From Streptacidiphilus carbonis (GTDB taxonomy: Bacteria; Actinomycetota; Actinomycetes; Streptomycetales; Streptomycetaceae), in NCBI RefSeq assembly GCF_000787775.1, contig NZ_BBPM01000005.1:1-64000 (forward strand): 64,000 bases of DNA, read 5' to 3'. Position 1 is the stretch's first letter; each line of letters begins with the position of its first letter. Shown one piece after another: positions 1 through 8,547 of this stretch. Both the position numbers and the translations under genes were made by a program. A model generated the notes under the pieces. That model worked only from the letters and a program-made list of their open reading frames with translations, made no database searches and was not told the DNA's origin.

Positions 1-18
1 GGTGTGTGCTGCCGTCAC
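1..18 (-). CDS. Start of a gene running off the left edge (partial)
   Basis: Only six codons are inside the window: a GTG start followed by codons for T-A-A-H-T. An AGGAG ribosome site lies six bases upstream (about 25-29, read on the minus strand). A 7-bp inverted repeat (GTCCTCG at 33-39, CGAGGAC at 44-50) sits just beyond it in the leader. No function can be read from so short a piece. Confidence 0.35.
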
Positions 19-197
19 GTCCGTCTCCTTTCGTCCTCGTCGTCGAGGACTCTGAAGCTAGGACGGCCCGCAGATGACTTCCAGGTTTCGTGGTTAACCC
101 GCCATTAAGCTCTTAAGGTGCACCTCTGTTCATTTTGCTCACATGACCAGGCGACCCACCGCCGCCGACCGTAGCCCGCCGCGCCGACCGGGGCCCG

Positions 198-962
198 TCA
201 GGCCGACCCCGCCGCACGAACCGCCGCCGTGGCACGCGCCAGTTCGAATCGGGCGACGGTATTGACCTGCTCGTTCCACGGCTCCGCCCCGCACCAGGGT
301 CCCAGCCGCCGGAACTGATCCAGGGCCGCGTCGTAGTGCCGGGCGTTGCACAGGTAGAAGGCGAGCTTGTGCCGCAGGCGCTGCACCCTGCCGTCGTCCT
401 CGGCGACCTGGTCCAGCGACCGGGCAACCTGCAGCAGGGTCGCGCGGGCGGCCGCGGACCAGCTCGTGACGTGCGCGGCCTCGGTGCGGTTGACCCGGTT
501 GCTCCGCTCTGACAGTTGGTTGGCGTAGCCGGTGCCGCGCGCTGCCCAGGCCTGATGCACCAGCAGTGAGGCATGGACGCTCAGGGCGTCGCCGTTCTGC
601 GGTTGCGCCTGGAGCCAGGCGCCGAGCCACTGCGGGGTCCGGTCCGCGAGCTGCTGGAGCAGCTGGGTCCTGGACCAGCGCTCGTCGTAGTCCTGGCCCG
701 CGCCCTCCGCATAGGCTGCGGCGGGCTTCCAGTCGCCCTTCCGTGCGGCCTCGATGACCGCGTCACGCTCACCGGCATGGTCGTCCGGCACATCAGGGCC
801 TGCCTTGCGCGGGTCCAGCAAGGCTGAGGGGGCCAGCCCGTAGCGGACCGGATCGAAGTCCTTGGGCACGGCGCGCAGCAGGAAACGGCGGCGCCGGTAA
901 CGCAGAAGACCGAGCGGCCCGCCGATGAGGGCCGCGAGTATCAACAGGTAGACGATGGTCAC
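198..962 (-). CDS. Membrane-anchored hypothetical protein
   Basis: A 254-residue protein with a GTG start. Residues 3-20 form one hydrophobic helix followed by an arginine-rich stretch (RYRRRRFLLR), giving an N-in signal anchor with a cytoplasmic body. The rest is alanine-rich, helical and soluble and resembles TPR-like helical pairs (for example KLAFYLCNARHYDAALDQF), but no family can be named. It stands alone, and the divergent 3' neighbourhood is degenerate. No convincing ribosome site precedes the GTG, so the start is uncertain. Coding sense is supported by strong third-position GC bias and an uninterrupted frame. Confidence 0.6.
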   Translation of the reverse strand: MTIVYLLILAALIGGPLGLLRYRRRRFLLRAVPKDFDPVRYGLAPSALLDPRKAGPDVPDDHAGERDAVIEAARKGDWKPAAAYAEGAGQDYDERWSRTQLLQQLADRTPQWLGAWLQAQPQNGDALSVHASLLVHQAWAARGTGYANQLSERSNRVNRTEAAHVTSWSAAARATLLQVARSLDQVAEDDGRVQRLRHKLAFYLCNARHYDAALDQFRRLGPWCGAEPWNEQVNTVARFELARATAAVRAAGSA

Positions 963-1169
963 ACCGGTGATCTTGCTGTAGCGGCGGGTGGGGCGGCAAG
1001 AGGTTTCAAGGACCCGTGAGGGAAGGGTCAGGAGGACAATGTCGCTCGCCCCTCAGCGCTCAGGGCGTCGGCTGCCGGCGCCAGCAGCCGGTTTGCCGGG
1101 GCAGCAACTGAGCCGGACCTGCAGACGCATGCTCAGCCGCTGCCCTGCGGCGCGCTCTGCCCAACACAG

Positions 1170-1253
1170 TCAGTCGAGGTAGGCGGCGAGGCGCTGGGCG
1201 AGCTGCTCGGGGGTGATGACCTCAATTCCCAGGGTGCGGGCCTCAACGGTCAC
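1170..1253 (-). CDS. Possible 27-residue ORF overlapping the DoxX remnant stop
   Basis: A GTG start overlaps the stop of the DoxX-like remnant upstream (shared bases 1251-1252). The peptide ends LGIEVITPEQLAQRLAAYLD, which reads like the true C-terminus of a larger protein. It could therefore be a remnant joined by frameshift rather than a real small gene. No family is recognised. Confidence 0.25.
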   Translation of the reverse strand: MTVEARTLGIEVITPEQLAQRLAAYLD

Positions 1254-1474
1254 GACGTCGCGAGGCGCAGGAGGAGTACCGCGAGCGCAACCACGGCGAA
1301 GAGCACCGCAGGGACGAGGGCCTTCGCGACGTCCTTGGCGCGCAGGTGGGACAGGACGGCGCCGACGAGCATCAGGAGCAGCGCGACGGCAGCCGTCACG
1401 CCGAGCGGCCAGAGCCACAGGCCGCTGACCAGTCCGACCGCACCGGCCAGCCAAAAGAGCCGGACATCCGGGAG
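1250..1474 (-). pseudogene. DoxX-like membrane protein, 5'-truncated remnant
   Basis: The minus frame between an in-frame stop at 1475-1477 and the stop at 1250-1252 encodes 74 residues with no usable start codon. They form three hydrophobic helices: RLFWLAGAVGLVSGLWLWPL, VTAAVALLLMLVGAVLSHL and KALVPAVLFAVVALAVLLLR. The G-LWLWPLGV-AA--L--MLVGAV--H pattern is characteristic of the C-terminal half of DoxX-like family proteins, which are normally about 110-130 residues with four helices. The first helix or helices are missing, so this is probably a dead fragment. Gap 963-1249 otherwise shows nothing recognisable. Confidence 0.6.
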
Positions 1475-1605
1475 TCAGGAGAGGCAGGCGATGGCTGCTC
1501 ACTAGCGGTTCTCGCGAGCGGAGGCGCATGCCCCCTCAGGGAGGGGCGCCCGACGCATGCGCGCGGACCTGCGTCCGAAAGCGCTGCCGCCGGGCTCTGG
1601 GATGT

Positions 1606-2292
1606 TCAGTCCTCGGCCTTCACCGGTGGCTCGGTCTCGCTGAGCATCTCCCGGATCTGCTCGTCGGTGGCGGTGGCCAGGAACTCGTAGATCTCGTCGG
1701 GGAAGGCCATGTGCGGCCTGGTGCGGTCCAGAGTCGGCTGGGGCACGGCCTCGGCGGGCCGGATGTAGTCGGCGGGCTTGCGGTAGCGGGCGAGGTCCTC
1801 AGCGTTGATGCCCGCCTTCTCGACGACCTCGGGGTCGAGCCAGGCCATCTCCGGAATCGCCTCGCCGGCGGTGAGTTCGAGGACCAGTCCTTCGGGCCCG
1901 GCGAAGTAGATCGAACGGCAGAAGCCGTGGTCGACGGGACCGATGACCATGATGCCGCGGCTGCGGATCCGGTCGCGCAGAGTCAGCAGCTCCTCGTCGT
2001 CGGCGACGTCGAGGGCGATGTGCTGCATGGCGCCGACGGCCACCGTTCCGGTCGGGGTGCCGGCGTGGGTGAGTCCGACCTCTATCTTGTCGGGGTTGTC
2101 GGGGTGCTGGACGAAGGCGATGTAGCACGTGGGGTTGAGTTCGAGAAAGCCGTGCCAGGCGCCGTCGACACCGTGCATCCAGAACAGAGCCTTGAGCCTG
2201 CAGCCCAGGACGTCGGTGAAGAACTCGATCTGGGTCTTGATGTCCCGGGTGGCGAAGGCGATGTGGTTCAGCGCACGGGGGTGGACAGACAT
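1606..2292 (-). CDS. VOC superfamily (glyoxalase/extradiol dioxygenase-like) protein
   Basis: A 228-residue protein. The N-terminal half carries the vicinal-oxygen-chelate fold: NHIAFATRDIKTQIEFFTDV opens the first beta-alpha-beta-beta-beta module and AMQHIALDVADDEELLTLRD opens the second. Histidines near residues 10 and 110 and a Glu in GLVLELT fit the metal-ligand positions of the family. The C-terminal 70 residues are an extension absent from minimal glyoxalases. An ATG with GGGAG seven bases upstream fixes the start. The neighbouring alpha/beta hydrolase lies 68 bp upstream on the same strand, a pairing seen in aromatic-ring cleavage pathways. The substrate cannot be told from sequence. 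Confidence 0.8.
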   Translation of the reverse strand: MSVHPRALNHIAFATRDIKTQIEFFTDVLGCRLKALFWMHGVDGAWHGFLELNPTCYIAFVQHPDNPDKIEVGLTHAGTPTGTVAVGAMQHIALDVADDEELLTLRDRIRSRGIMVIGPVDHGFCRSIYFAGPEGLVLELTAGEAIPEMAWLDPEVVEKAGINAEDLARYRKPADYIRPAEAVPQPTLDRTRPHMAFPDEIYEFLATATDEQIREMLSETEPPVKAED

Positions 2293-2360
2293 GTTCGATC
2301 ACTCCCTTGTGATCAGCGGCCGGAGACGGCCGGGATGCGATGGACGGACATGGTCGGTGA

Positions 2361-2972
2361 TCAGGCGGCCTCGGCTGCCGGACGGGTCAGACGCTTCCTG
2401 CACCACTCGCTGACCACAGCGGAGTAGTCGGCGGTGTGGAAGATCATCAGCTGGTGGACGCCGTCGGGGTGCACGTGCAATTGGACAGGTCCGCCGGTCG
2501 CGGCGACCACGCCGCGGGCGATGTCCGGGGTGAAGACCGGGTCCTTCTCGCCGACCGTGAAGAGGATCGGCTTGGTGTTCTCGGCCAGCGGCACGGTCGG
2601 CTCGTAGCGCATGAGGGAGCCCACCGAGGACAGTTCGTACGTCCAGGTGTTGAGCGGGTCCTCCCGCTTCTGCTGCCGGGCGCCCTTGTAGCCGTAGTCG
2701 AGATCGAGGTCGTAGAAGCGGTCGATGTCCAGGAGCAGTGCATCGCCGAACTGGGTGATCAGCTGCTCGAAGGCGTTGGTGCGGAAGGGATTGTCCGCGG
2801 GGATCATCGGTGAGGACGGGATCGCGTATCCCATCAGGACGGCGCCGGTGAAGACGTCCGAGGCCGCGTAGGCGCCGTAGGCGGCGGCCGCGCCCAGTGA
2901 GGAACCCTTGATGAACACCGGCAGGCCGGTGCACTCGTTGATGTGCTCGGCGACCTCGACGGCCGCCTCCAC
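2361..2972 (-). CDS. Alpha/beta hydrolase, N-terminally truncated
   Basis: The 203 residues hold a complete catalytic set: nucleophile elbow GSSLG (Ser about 24), acid in VGEKDPVFTPD and histidine in HPDGVHQLM. The nucleophile sits only about 24 residues from the GTG start, whereas normal alpha/beta hydrolases have 80-110 residues before it. The first strands and the oxyanion region are therefore missing. In-frame coding sense continues upstream to about 3071 (including TLEEW) but lacks a start codon and then meets a stop. Either the gene is 5'-degenerate or the true start was lost by frameshift. It lies upstream of the VOC gene in the same direction. Confidence 0.55.
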   Translation of the reverse strand: MEAAVEVAEHINECTGLPVFIKGSSLGAAAAYGAYAASDVFTGAVLMGYAIPSSPMIPADNPFRTNAFEQLITQFGDALLLDIDRFYDLDLDYGYKGARQQKREDPLNTWTYELSSVGSLMRYEPTVPLAENTKPILFTVGEKDPVFTPDIARGVVAATGGPVQLHVHPDGVHQLMIFHTADYSAVVSEWCRKRLTRPAAEAA

Positions 2973-3230
2973 CCACTCCTCCAGCGTGAACCGTCCTGCC
3001 GGTCGTACCCAACGCCCGACTCGGTCGCCCGGCTCGCGGACCGGTCTCCGCAGGTCGCAAAGGATGCCGGCTCAGCAGGGAGGCGTGTCGCAGAAACGCC
3101 ACACCGCCGCAACACGCGTCCATTGACCGTACCCGACCGCGTTGCGACGATGCCCGCATGACCTCCTCGACCTGTCCCGGCAGCCGGCAGCCGTAGCCGA
3201 TCCGTACCCCGTCGACCGAGGACTCCGCCG

Positions 3231-4460
3231 ATGCCGCTCGCGCTGATCGCCACACCCGCCCCGCCGCCCGTGCCCGACCGGCCCGACGGAGCGGCCGCCG
3301 TGCTCCGCGCCGCCCTGCGCGGCGGGCCCCTGGCCCGCACGACGATCAGCAGGGAGACCGGGCTGAGCCCGGCGGCCGTCTCCCGGCACGCCGCCGAGCT
3401 GATGGCCCTCGGCCTGCTCCACGAACCCAGGGAACAGCCTTCCCCGCCCCGCCCCGGGCGCCCCCGGATCCCGCTGGACGTCGACACCGGCCGCCACCTC
3501 GCCGCCGGGGTGCACATCGCGGTGCCGCAGCTGACCTTTTCGCTCACCGACCTGCGGGGCCGGGTGGTCGCCCAGGAACGGGTCCCACGCGTGGCGACCC
3601 CGGCGGCGGTGCTGCAGGACATCGCCGCACGGTTGCCCGGCTTCCTGCGCAGGAGCGCCGGCGGACGCTCGGTGCTGGGGCTGGGCGTGGTCACCGGCGG
3701 CTGGGTGGACCCGGAGACCGGGACCGTGGTCGAGAACACCGCGCTGGGCTGGCGCGACGTCCCGCTGCGGCAGTCCCTGCTGTCCGCGACCCGGCTGCCG
3801 ATCCATGTGGACAGCCACGCCCGCGCGCTGGCCCAGGCCGAACTCCTCTTCGGCGCAGGACAGCAGGCTCGACGGCACGCGGGCCGCCTTGGCCAGGAGG
3901 GCGACCTGGTGCACCTCTTCGTCGGCAACGTCGTCGACGCGGCCATCGTCGCCGGCGGGGTCCTGCTGAGGGGACGGCGCAACGGCGCGGGCGGTATCGC
4001 CCATCTGCCGGTACCGGGCTCCAGCACGGCCTGCCCCTGCGGCGCGAGCGGCTGCCTGCAGGCCACCGTCTCCGACCGGGCCGTCCTCGAACGAGCGGTC
4101 GCCGACGGGATCGTGCCGCGCCCCGAACTCGGCCTGCTCATGGCGGCGGCGGCAGCGGGCCACGGACGCGCCCTGGACCTGTGCCGGACCCGGCTGCGGC
4201 TGATCGCCCCGGCGGTGGCACTGCTGCTGGACATGCTCAGCCCGGACCTGCTGGTACTCACCGAGGCGGTCACACTCCACCTGCCGGAACTGCTCGGGGT
4301 GCTGCACGAGGAGGTGGCCGCCCGGACCCGGCAACCGGTGGAGCAGATCGTCCGTCCCAGTTCCTTCGGGCCGGGCGCGCTCGCTGTCGCCGCCGGCGCG
4401 CCCGTGCTGGCCGCCGTGCACCAGGACCCGCTGGCACTGCGAACCGCGAGGTCGGCATGA
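3231..4460 (+). CDS. ROK family transcriptional regulator
   Basis: A 409-residue protein in the NagC/Mlc/XylR style. Residues about 15-60 form a winged helix-turn-helix (TTISRETGLSPAAVSRHAAE), followed by a ROK sugar-kinase-like domain. The ROK zinc motif is present as CPCGASGCLQ near residue 267. The kinase catalytic region reads GNVVDAAIVAGGVLLRG and keeps no obvious catalytic Asp context, fitting a sugar-sensing repressor rather than an enzyme. It is divergent from the truncated hydrolase. No sugar genes adjoin it, so its regulon is not evident. The start is ATG at the head of a well-biased frame. Confidence 0.85.
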   Translation: MPLALIATPAPPPVPDRPDGAAAVLRAALRGGPLARTTISRETGLSPAAVSRHAAELMALGLLHEPREQPSPPRPGRPRIPLDVDTGRHLAAGVHIAVPQLTFSLTDLRGRVVAQERVPRVATPAAVLQDIAARLPGFLRRSAGGRSVLGLGVVTGGWVDPETGTVVENTALGWRDVPLRQSLLSATRLPIHVDSHARALAQAELLFGAGQQARRHAGRLGQEGDLVHLFVGNVVDAAIVAGGVLLRGRRNGAGGIAHLPVPGSSTACPCGASGCLQATVSDRAVLERAVADGIVPRPELGLLMAAAAAGHGRALDLCRTRLRLIAPAVALLLDMLSPDLLVLTEAVTLHLPELLGVLHEEVAARTRQPVEQIVRPSSFGPGALAVAAGAPVLAAVHQDPLALRTARSA

Positions 4461-4582
4461 CAGTCCAGGTTATTTCCACCGCGTCAGAAACCGTTGCCGC
4501 CGCGGCGGCCGGACGGCAGACCCGGGGTATGGACGCACAGCAGAGGGCGACGATCCGGGAGGCCGCAGGCCGGCACCGGTGA
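4457..4582 (+). CDS. Possible 41-residue ORF overlapping the ROK gene stop
   Basis: An ATGA overlap links this ORF to the end of the ROK gene. The peptide begins MTVQVISTASETVAAAAAGR and is otherwise featureless. It may be translationally coupled or may be the head of a decayed gene. The stretch 4583-4961 holds only the ABC remnant described separately. Confidence 0.2.
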   Translation: MTVQVISTASETVAAAAAGRQTRGMDAQQRATIREAAGRHR

Positions 4583-4740
4583 ACGCCTTCCGCCTGCACC
4601 ACTTCGCCGGACTGGGCGGTGGGCACAGCGTCCGTTCCTTTCCCCGTCCCCTGCCCCCCTGATCGCTCCGGGGGCTGACGGTAGGTCACCCTCGCACGCC
4701 TCCACCCGAACCGAGCGCGTGCACAGCTCCGCACGCCGCC

Positions 4741-4842
4741 CTATGTCGCCCGCTGGGCCTCCCCGCCGGAGAGCGTGATCGGCCAGTCCCGGGCCCGCTC
4801 GGTCAGGCCCCCGTAGTGCTTCCGCATGCCTTCCAACGGCAG
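4741..4842 (-). pseudogene. Remnant of an ABC transporter ATPase (SsuB-like)
   Basis: Between two in-frame stops the minus strand reads HYGGLTERARDWPITLSGGE followed by AQRAT. LSGGEAQR is the ABC signature (C-loop) motif, and the preceding GLTERARDWP matches the lead-in to the signature in nitrate/sulfonate/taurine-type ATPases such as SsuB. Only about 33 residues survive, with neither Walker A nor Walker B present. I see no partner permease or binding-protein genes nearby. Confidence 0.5.
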
Positions 4843-4961
4843 TCACACCGACTCCGGCGTCGGGGCGCCGGCCGACCTGGGCTTCATCGGCGTGGAGGAC
4901 CCCCAGGACACCCACGCCGCTTCCACGCCGCCCTGGCCTGGCCGTTCCGGCGATCCACCAC

Positions 4962-5984
4962 CTACGAGTGGTCGAAGCCCACGTGGACGTGGTCGTGGTG
5001 GGTGTCGTCGGAGAAGAACTGGTTTCCGGTTCCTCCGGACAGCTGCCGCGGCCCACCCACGTTGTAGGAGCCGGCCGCCGCGGCCGCACGCATGAAGCCG
5101 TCCACCAGGGCGTGCGAGGTGGCCGGGTCCACCACGGCGTGACCGTCGACGCGCCAGACGTCGAAGGCGCGTCCCTTCGGGTGGTCGCTCGGACGGGAGG
5201 TGCCGAAGACGTCGATCGGATGGCCGGAGCGGACGACGCTCAGCTCGATCCGGTACGCCTTCGACAGCGTCAGCATCGCCTCCAGCGCGCTGTCGTGGAC
5301 GTTGCCGCTGCGGACGTCCGCGAGGGCGGCGGGCGGCAGTGTGATCGCGTCGGAGGCCAGTACCTTCCGTGCCGCCGTACTAAGCGTGGAGGCGGCGGCT
5401 CCCGGCTGCGAGGGGTGCAGCGCGGTCACCCGCCACTGCGGCTGCGCCCCGATCAGTCGGACGTCCACGGTGGCGCCGCCGGTGGCGCCGGGCGTCCACT
5501 GGCGGCAGACCACCAGGACGCTGGCCGAGTCGCTGAGGATCCCACCGTACTGCGCCTCCAGTACCTGCAACGCGGCCTCGGGCGCTGCGCTCAACAGCGT
5601 CCCGGCCTCGGCGGCGAGGGCGGGGTCGTACCCGGCGGCGGTGGCGCGCTGCCGCGCGGCGGCCTGGCCCTGGCCCCCCTGGCCCCAGTTACCCAGAGCC
5701 TCGATCAGCCGAACCGCGCGCAGTTTGACGGCCGGTTGGATGTCATTGCTGCTCGGCTGCCAGGCCGTCGGCACGGGCAGCGAGGCGGTCGGGGAGGCAC
5801 TGACCGCTGGGTTGGTGGCGCTGGGATGGGCCGAGGCCGGGGCCTTGGCCGTGGCGGTGGGCGGGGTCGTGGGCGTGGCTGAGGCCGTGGCGGCGGGTCG
5901 CGACGGTGAGCCGCCGCACCCGGCCACGCCCAGGACGCCCGCCGCCCCGCTGACGAGCAGGCCCCGCCTGCTGAGAGAACTCAT
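4962..5984 (-). CDS. Lipoprotein with a peptidase M15 (D,D-carboxypeptidase-like) C-terminal domain
   Basis: A 340-residue exported protein. It starts MSSLSRRGLLVSGAAG with a twin-arginine-like signal and a lipobox (GVAGC, Cys about 23). A Ser/Thr/Pro/Ala-rich linker follows to about residue 65, and then a helical domain. The last 100 residues carry SDHPKGRAFDVW and HHDHVHVGF. These match the SxHxxGxAxD and HxH zinc-ligand motifs of VanY/M15 peptidases, although the spacing and flanks are unusual. It would act outside the membrane, probably on peptidoglycan. A longer in-frame upstream extension exists, but this ATG is the one followed by a signal peptide. Confidence 0.7.
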   Translation of the reverse strand: MSSLSRRGLLVSGAAGVLGVAGCGGSPSRPAATASATPTTPPTATAKAPASAHPSATNPAVSASPTASLPVPTAWQPSSNDIQPAVKLRAVRLIEALGNWGQGGQGQAAARQRATAAGYDPALAAEAGTLLSAAPEAALQVLEAQYGGILSDSASVLVVCRQWTPGATGGATVDVRLIGAQPQWRVTALHPSQPGAAASTLSTAARKVLASDAITLPPAALADVRSGNVHDSALEAMLTLSKAYRIELSVVRSGHPIDVFGTSRPSDHPKGRAFDVWRVDGHAVVDPATSHALVDGFMRAAAAAGSYNVGGPRQLSGGTGNQFFSDDTHHDHVHVGFDHS

Positions 5985-6193
5985 CCCACCAGTCTGCGCC
6001 CCTGTGCGGCGATCTTGAGGTAGGTGACAGGTAGCCAGACGTTGCGAGCCGTCGAACGAGGCGTGGGCGCGGTCGGCACCAAGTCTACCGACCCGCATCC
6101 AGTGCACGGCTGGTTCGGCGTCGCGTCGTGGGGATCTCATCCGACCTGGTAATTCGATGGCGCGATGCGCACCCAACGTCGAATCTGGTCACC

Positions 6194-6787
6194 GTGTCAG
6201 AACCCAAGCATCAGATCCGTGCCCTCCATACGGCCACCACAGTGACGGTCTACCAGGCGTACGCGCCGGAGATCGGCCTGCCCGCCGCACTCGACGGCCG
6301 CTTTTCCGCGACCTGGCAGCGGGACCGAATGACATGGATCAAGCCGTCGTTCCTCTGGATGATGTATCGCTGCGGATGGGCGGCCAAGGAAGGCCAGGAG
6401 ACCGTCCTCGCGATCGAGATCACCCGCGAGGGCTTCGAATGGGCCCTGGAAAACGCCTGTTTGGCCCACTACGACCGCGGGCTGCATCCAGACCGCGCCA
6501 CCTGGAAGCGCCGGCTGAAGCGAGCCCCGGCCCGAGTGCAGTGGGATCCCGAACGCGATCTGCACCTGCAGCCGCTTGCTCACCGCTCCCTGCAACTCGG
6601 CCTCGCCGGCGAGGCCGCCGAACGTTACGCAGAGACGTGGATCGTCTCGATCAACGACGTCACCGCGCTCGCGCATTCGATCCATGCCCACGTAAGGGAC
6701 GGGGCTCTGGAAGCCGCCCAGCAACTACTCCCTGCAGAACGCCCCTACCCGGCGAGCGACAAGCTTCTGGCCCATCTGCGCGGCTGA
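6194..6787 (+). CDS. DUF4291 domain protein
   Basis: A 197-residue protein covering a whole DUF4291 domain. Characteristic stretches are IRALHTATTVTVYQAYAPEI near the N-terminus, MTWIKPSFLWMMYRCGWA in the middle and VQWDPERDLHLQPLAHRSLQ toward the end. The biochemical role of the family is unknown. The GTG at 6194 is preferred because the domain begins immediately after it. An ATG 22 codons earlier would add residues outside the domain. It is monocistronic, divergent from the M15-like lipoprotein gene. Confidence 0.8.
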   Translation: MSEPKHQIRALHTATTVTVYQAYAPEIGLPAALDGRFSATWQRDRMTWIKPSFLWMMYRCGWAAKEGQETVLAIEITREGFEWALENACLAHYDRGLHPDRATWKRRLKRAPARVQWDPERDLHLQPLAHRSLQLGLAGEAAERYAETWIVSINDVTALAHSIHAHVRDGALEAAQQLLPAERPYPASDKLLAHLRG

Positions 6788-7093
6788 GTCGGCCCGACCA
6801 CCTGGGACTGCAGAATCCTCGTTCCAGCACCGCCGCCTGGGCAACTCTACGACGATCCAATACGCGATTCCATCAGTACGAGTCGACTGACCTCCTCGAA
6901 GCGGGTCTGGACCCACGATCCGGTGCCGCCCTGCCGCCTTGCCGTCCTCGCCCCCGTAGCCCTGTCGCAATGGGTTGGCATCGTCGATGAGGCTCGCGCG
7001 GCCAACCCGGGCCACGGTCACGCCGCTGGTGGCGGCGTTCTTGCCTCTGCTGCGCGACGTCGCCGTCAGCCTCACCCCGTAGTGGCTGTCCGG
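6788..7093 (+). other. Intergenic 306 bp, nothing recognised
   Basis: This spacer between the DUF4291 gene and the convergent SnoaL-like gene has only short, poorly supported frames on both strands. I see no RNA gene, clear hairpin or transposase signature. Confidence 0.4.
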
Positions 7094-7543
7094 CTATTGG
7101 CTTCCTACGGCGTCCAGCTGGCGCAAGACTCCGCGATTGTCGACGCGTACCCACTCCTCGACGAGGCGTCCCCGATCGTCGAAGCGGAAGATGTTGATCA
7201 GGTCGAACACGACGCGTTTGCCGTTGGGCGGCAGCGGGCCGACCGGTGATTGCGTGAACTCACGGGCGAATGTGCCTTCGATCCACGTCTGGCAGGCCAG
7301 GTGGTCGCCTTCGGCCACCATGATGCCGCGCCGTATCGACCGGTCGTCGAATGCCTCGCGCACCGACACGAAGTAGTCGTTGAGCCCGGCGAAGTCGGAC
7401 TCGAAGCCGTCCGGCCCGTGGAAGCGGAACTTCTCGGTGTCGAAGTACGACGCGGCCTCGGTCATGTCCTCGCCCGACACCTCCAGTTCGCCGGCCCGGA
7501 CCAGGCGCGCCACGAGTTCGTCACGAGTGAATTGCTGTGTCAT
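7094..7543 (-). CDS. SnoaL-like / NTF2-fold polyketide-cyclase-like protein
   Basis: A 149-residue single-domain protein. The pattern FDTEKFRFHGPDGFESDFAG, then REAFDDRSIRRGIMVAEGDH, then KRVVFDLINIFRFDDRGRLV and a trailing EEWVRVDN is that of the SnoaL/ester-cyclase branch of the NTF2 fold. This branch includes both enzymes and small-ligand binding proteins. The ATG at 7543 is chosen over an upstream one because the domain starts there. It is divergent from the LysR gene at 7630, which is probably its regulator. Confidence 0.8.
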   Translation of the reverse strand: MTQQFTRDELVARLVRAGELEVSGEDMTEAASYFDTEKFRFHGPDGFESDFAGLNDYFVSVREAFDDRSIRRGIMVAEGDHLACQTWIEGTFAREFTQSPVGPLPPNGKRVVFDLINIFRFDDRGRLVEEWVRVDNRGVLRQLDAVGSQ

Positions 7544-7607
7544 GCCACCAGCCTGTCCGCCCCAAGCCATGCGGTCAAACGCTGATTCGGCACCACTTCC
7601 ATGACAG

Positions 7608-7615
7608 ATGCGCAT
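7608..7615. promoter_or_regulatory. Palindrome ATGCGCAT in the SnoaL-like/LysR divergent promoter
   Basis: The 86-bp gap between the divergent genes contains the perfect 8-bp palindrome ATGCGCAT close to the LysR start. It is a candidate LysR half-site, though the classical T-N11-A form is not obvious. Confidence 0.25.
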
Positions 7616-7629
7616 GCTAGGTTCTGGCC

Positions 7630-8547
7630 ATGGCAGAGTTCACCCTCACGGGCTTCCGCGTGGTTCACCAGGTCGCCACCGCGGGATCGTTCACCAGGGC
7701 CGCCGAAATGCTCGGCTACACACAATCCGGGGTCTCCCGCCAGGTTGCTGCCATGGAGGCGGCAGCCGGAGCACCGATCTTCGACCGCACTCGACGCGGC
7801 GTAGCGCTCACACCGGCAGGCCAGGTGCTCGTCCGGCGTGCGACGGAGGTTCTCGCCGACGTGGCGGCGACCGAGCTGGAGCTCGCCGGCCTGCGCGACC
7901 GGCTCGCGGGCCGCCTGACGATCGGCGCGTTCCCCACCGCCGCCATGGGGTTGGTCCCGCGAGCGATGGCGCAGGTGGCCTCCGACCATCCGGGCCTCGC
8001 CGTGCTCCTGGAGGAGGCCTCGACCCCCGCCCTGCTCCGGCGGCTACGGACCGGCCGGCTGGCTGTGGCCGTCATCGGGGTCGGCCACGGCCTGCCGGAC
8101 TACGACCTGAGCGAACTCCGGCAGACCACGGTGCTCCAAGGCGATCTTCTGGTGGTCGTCCCGGACACGCACCGGTTCGCGGGGCACGCCCGCGTCACCG
8201 TGCCGGACCTGGCCCAGGAGCATTGGATCGCCGGGGACGGAGGGGCGGGTGAGCCGCAGTTCGGAGCTTGGCCGACCCTGCCGGACCCCCACATCGCCCA
8301 CACCGCGCGCAGCTGGTCGACACGTCTCGGCCTGGTCGCGGCCGGCCTGGGCGTCACCGTCATCCCCGACCTGGCCCTACCGGCCCTTCCGGCTGGCGTA
8401 CGAACCGTGGCCGTCATCGACAACCACTGGCCCGGCCGCGCGACCGTCGCCGTGACCCGGCCGCGCCCTTCCGCCCAGGCACAGGCGATGGTGACAGCCC
8501 TGCAGAACCAGGCTGCCTGCCTGCAGGAACCGCGTGAGGAGTCCTAG
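7630..8547 (+). CDS. LysR family transcriptional regulator
   Basis: A 305-residue regulator of standard LysR length. The N-terminal winged HTH is clear (FRVVHQVATAGSFTRAAEML followed by YTQSGVSRQVAAMEAA and LTPAGQVLVRRA). The remainder is the periplasmic-binding-protein-like co-inducer domain (TIGAFPTAAMGLVPRAMAQV begins subdomain I). It is divergent from the SnoaL-like gene and probably regulates it and itself. Confidence 0.9.
   Translation: MAEFTLTGFRVVHQVATAGSFTRAAEMLGYTQSGVSRQVAAMEAAAGAPIFDRTRRGVALTPAGQVLVRRATEVLADVAATELELAGLRDRLAGRLTIGAFPTAAMGLVPRAMAQVASDHPGLAVLLEEASTPALLRRLRTGRLAVAVIGVGHGLPDYDLSELRQTTVLQGDLLVVVPDTHRFAGHARVTVPDLAQEHWIAGDGGAGEPQFGAWPTLPDPHIAHTARSWSTRLGLVAAGLGVTVIPDLALPALPAGVRTVAVIDNHWPGRATVAVTRPRPSAQAQAMVTALQNQAACLQEPREES

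Noticed and set aside
7608-7615. Confident LysR box
   Set aside because: Only an 8-bp palindrome is seen and the T-N11-A pattern is not clear, so it is listed with low confidence only.
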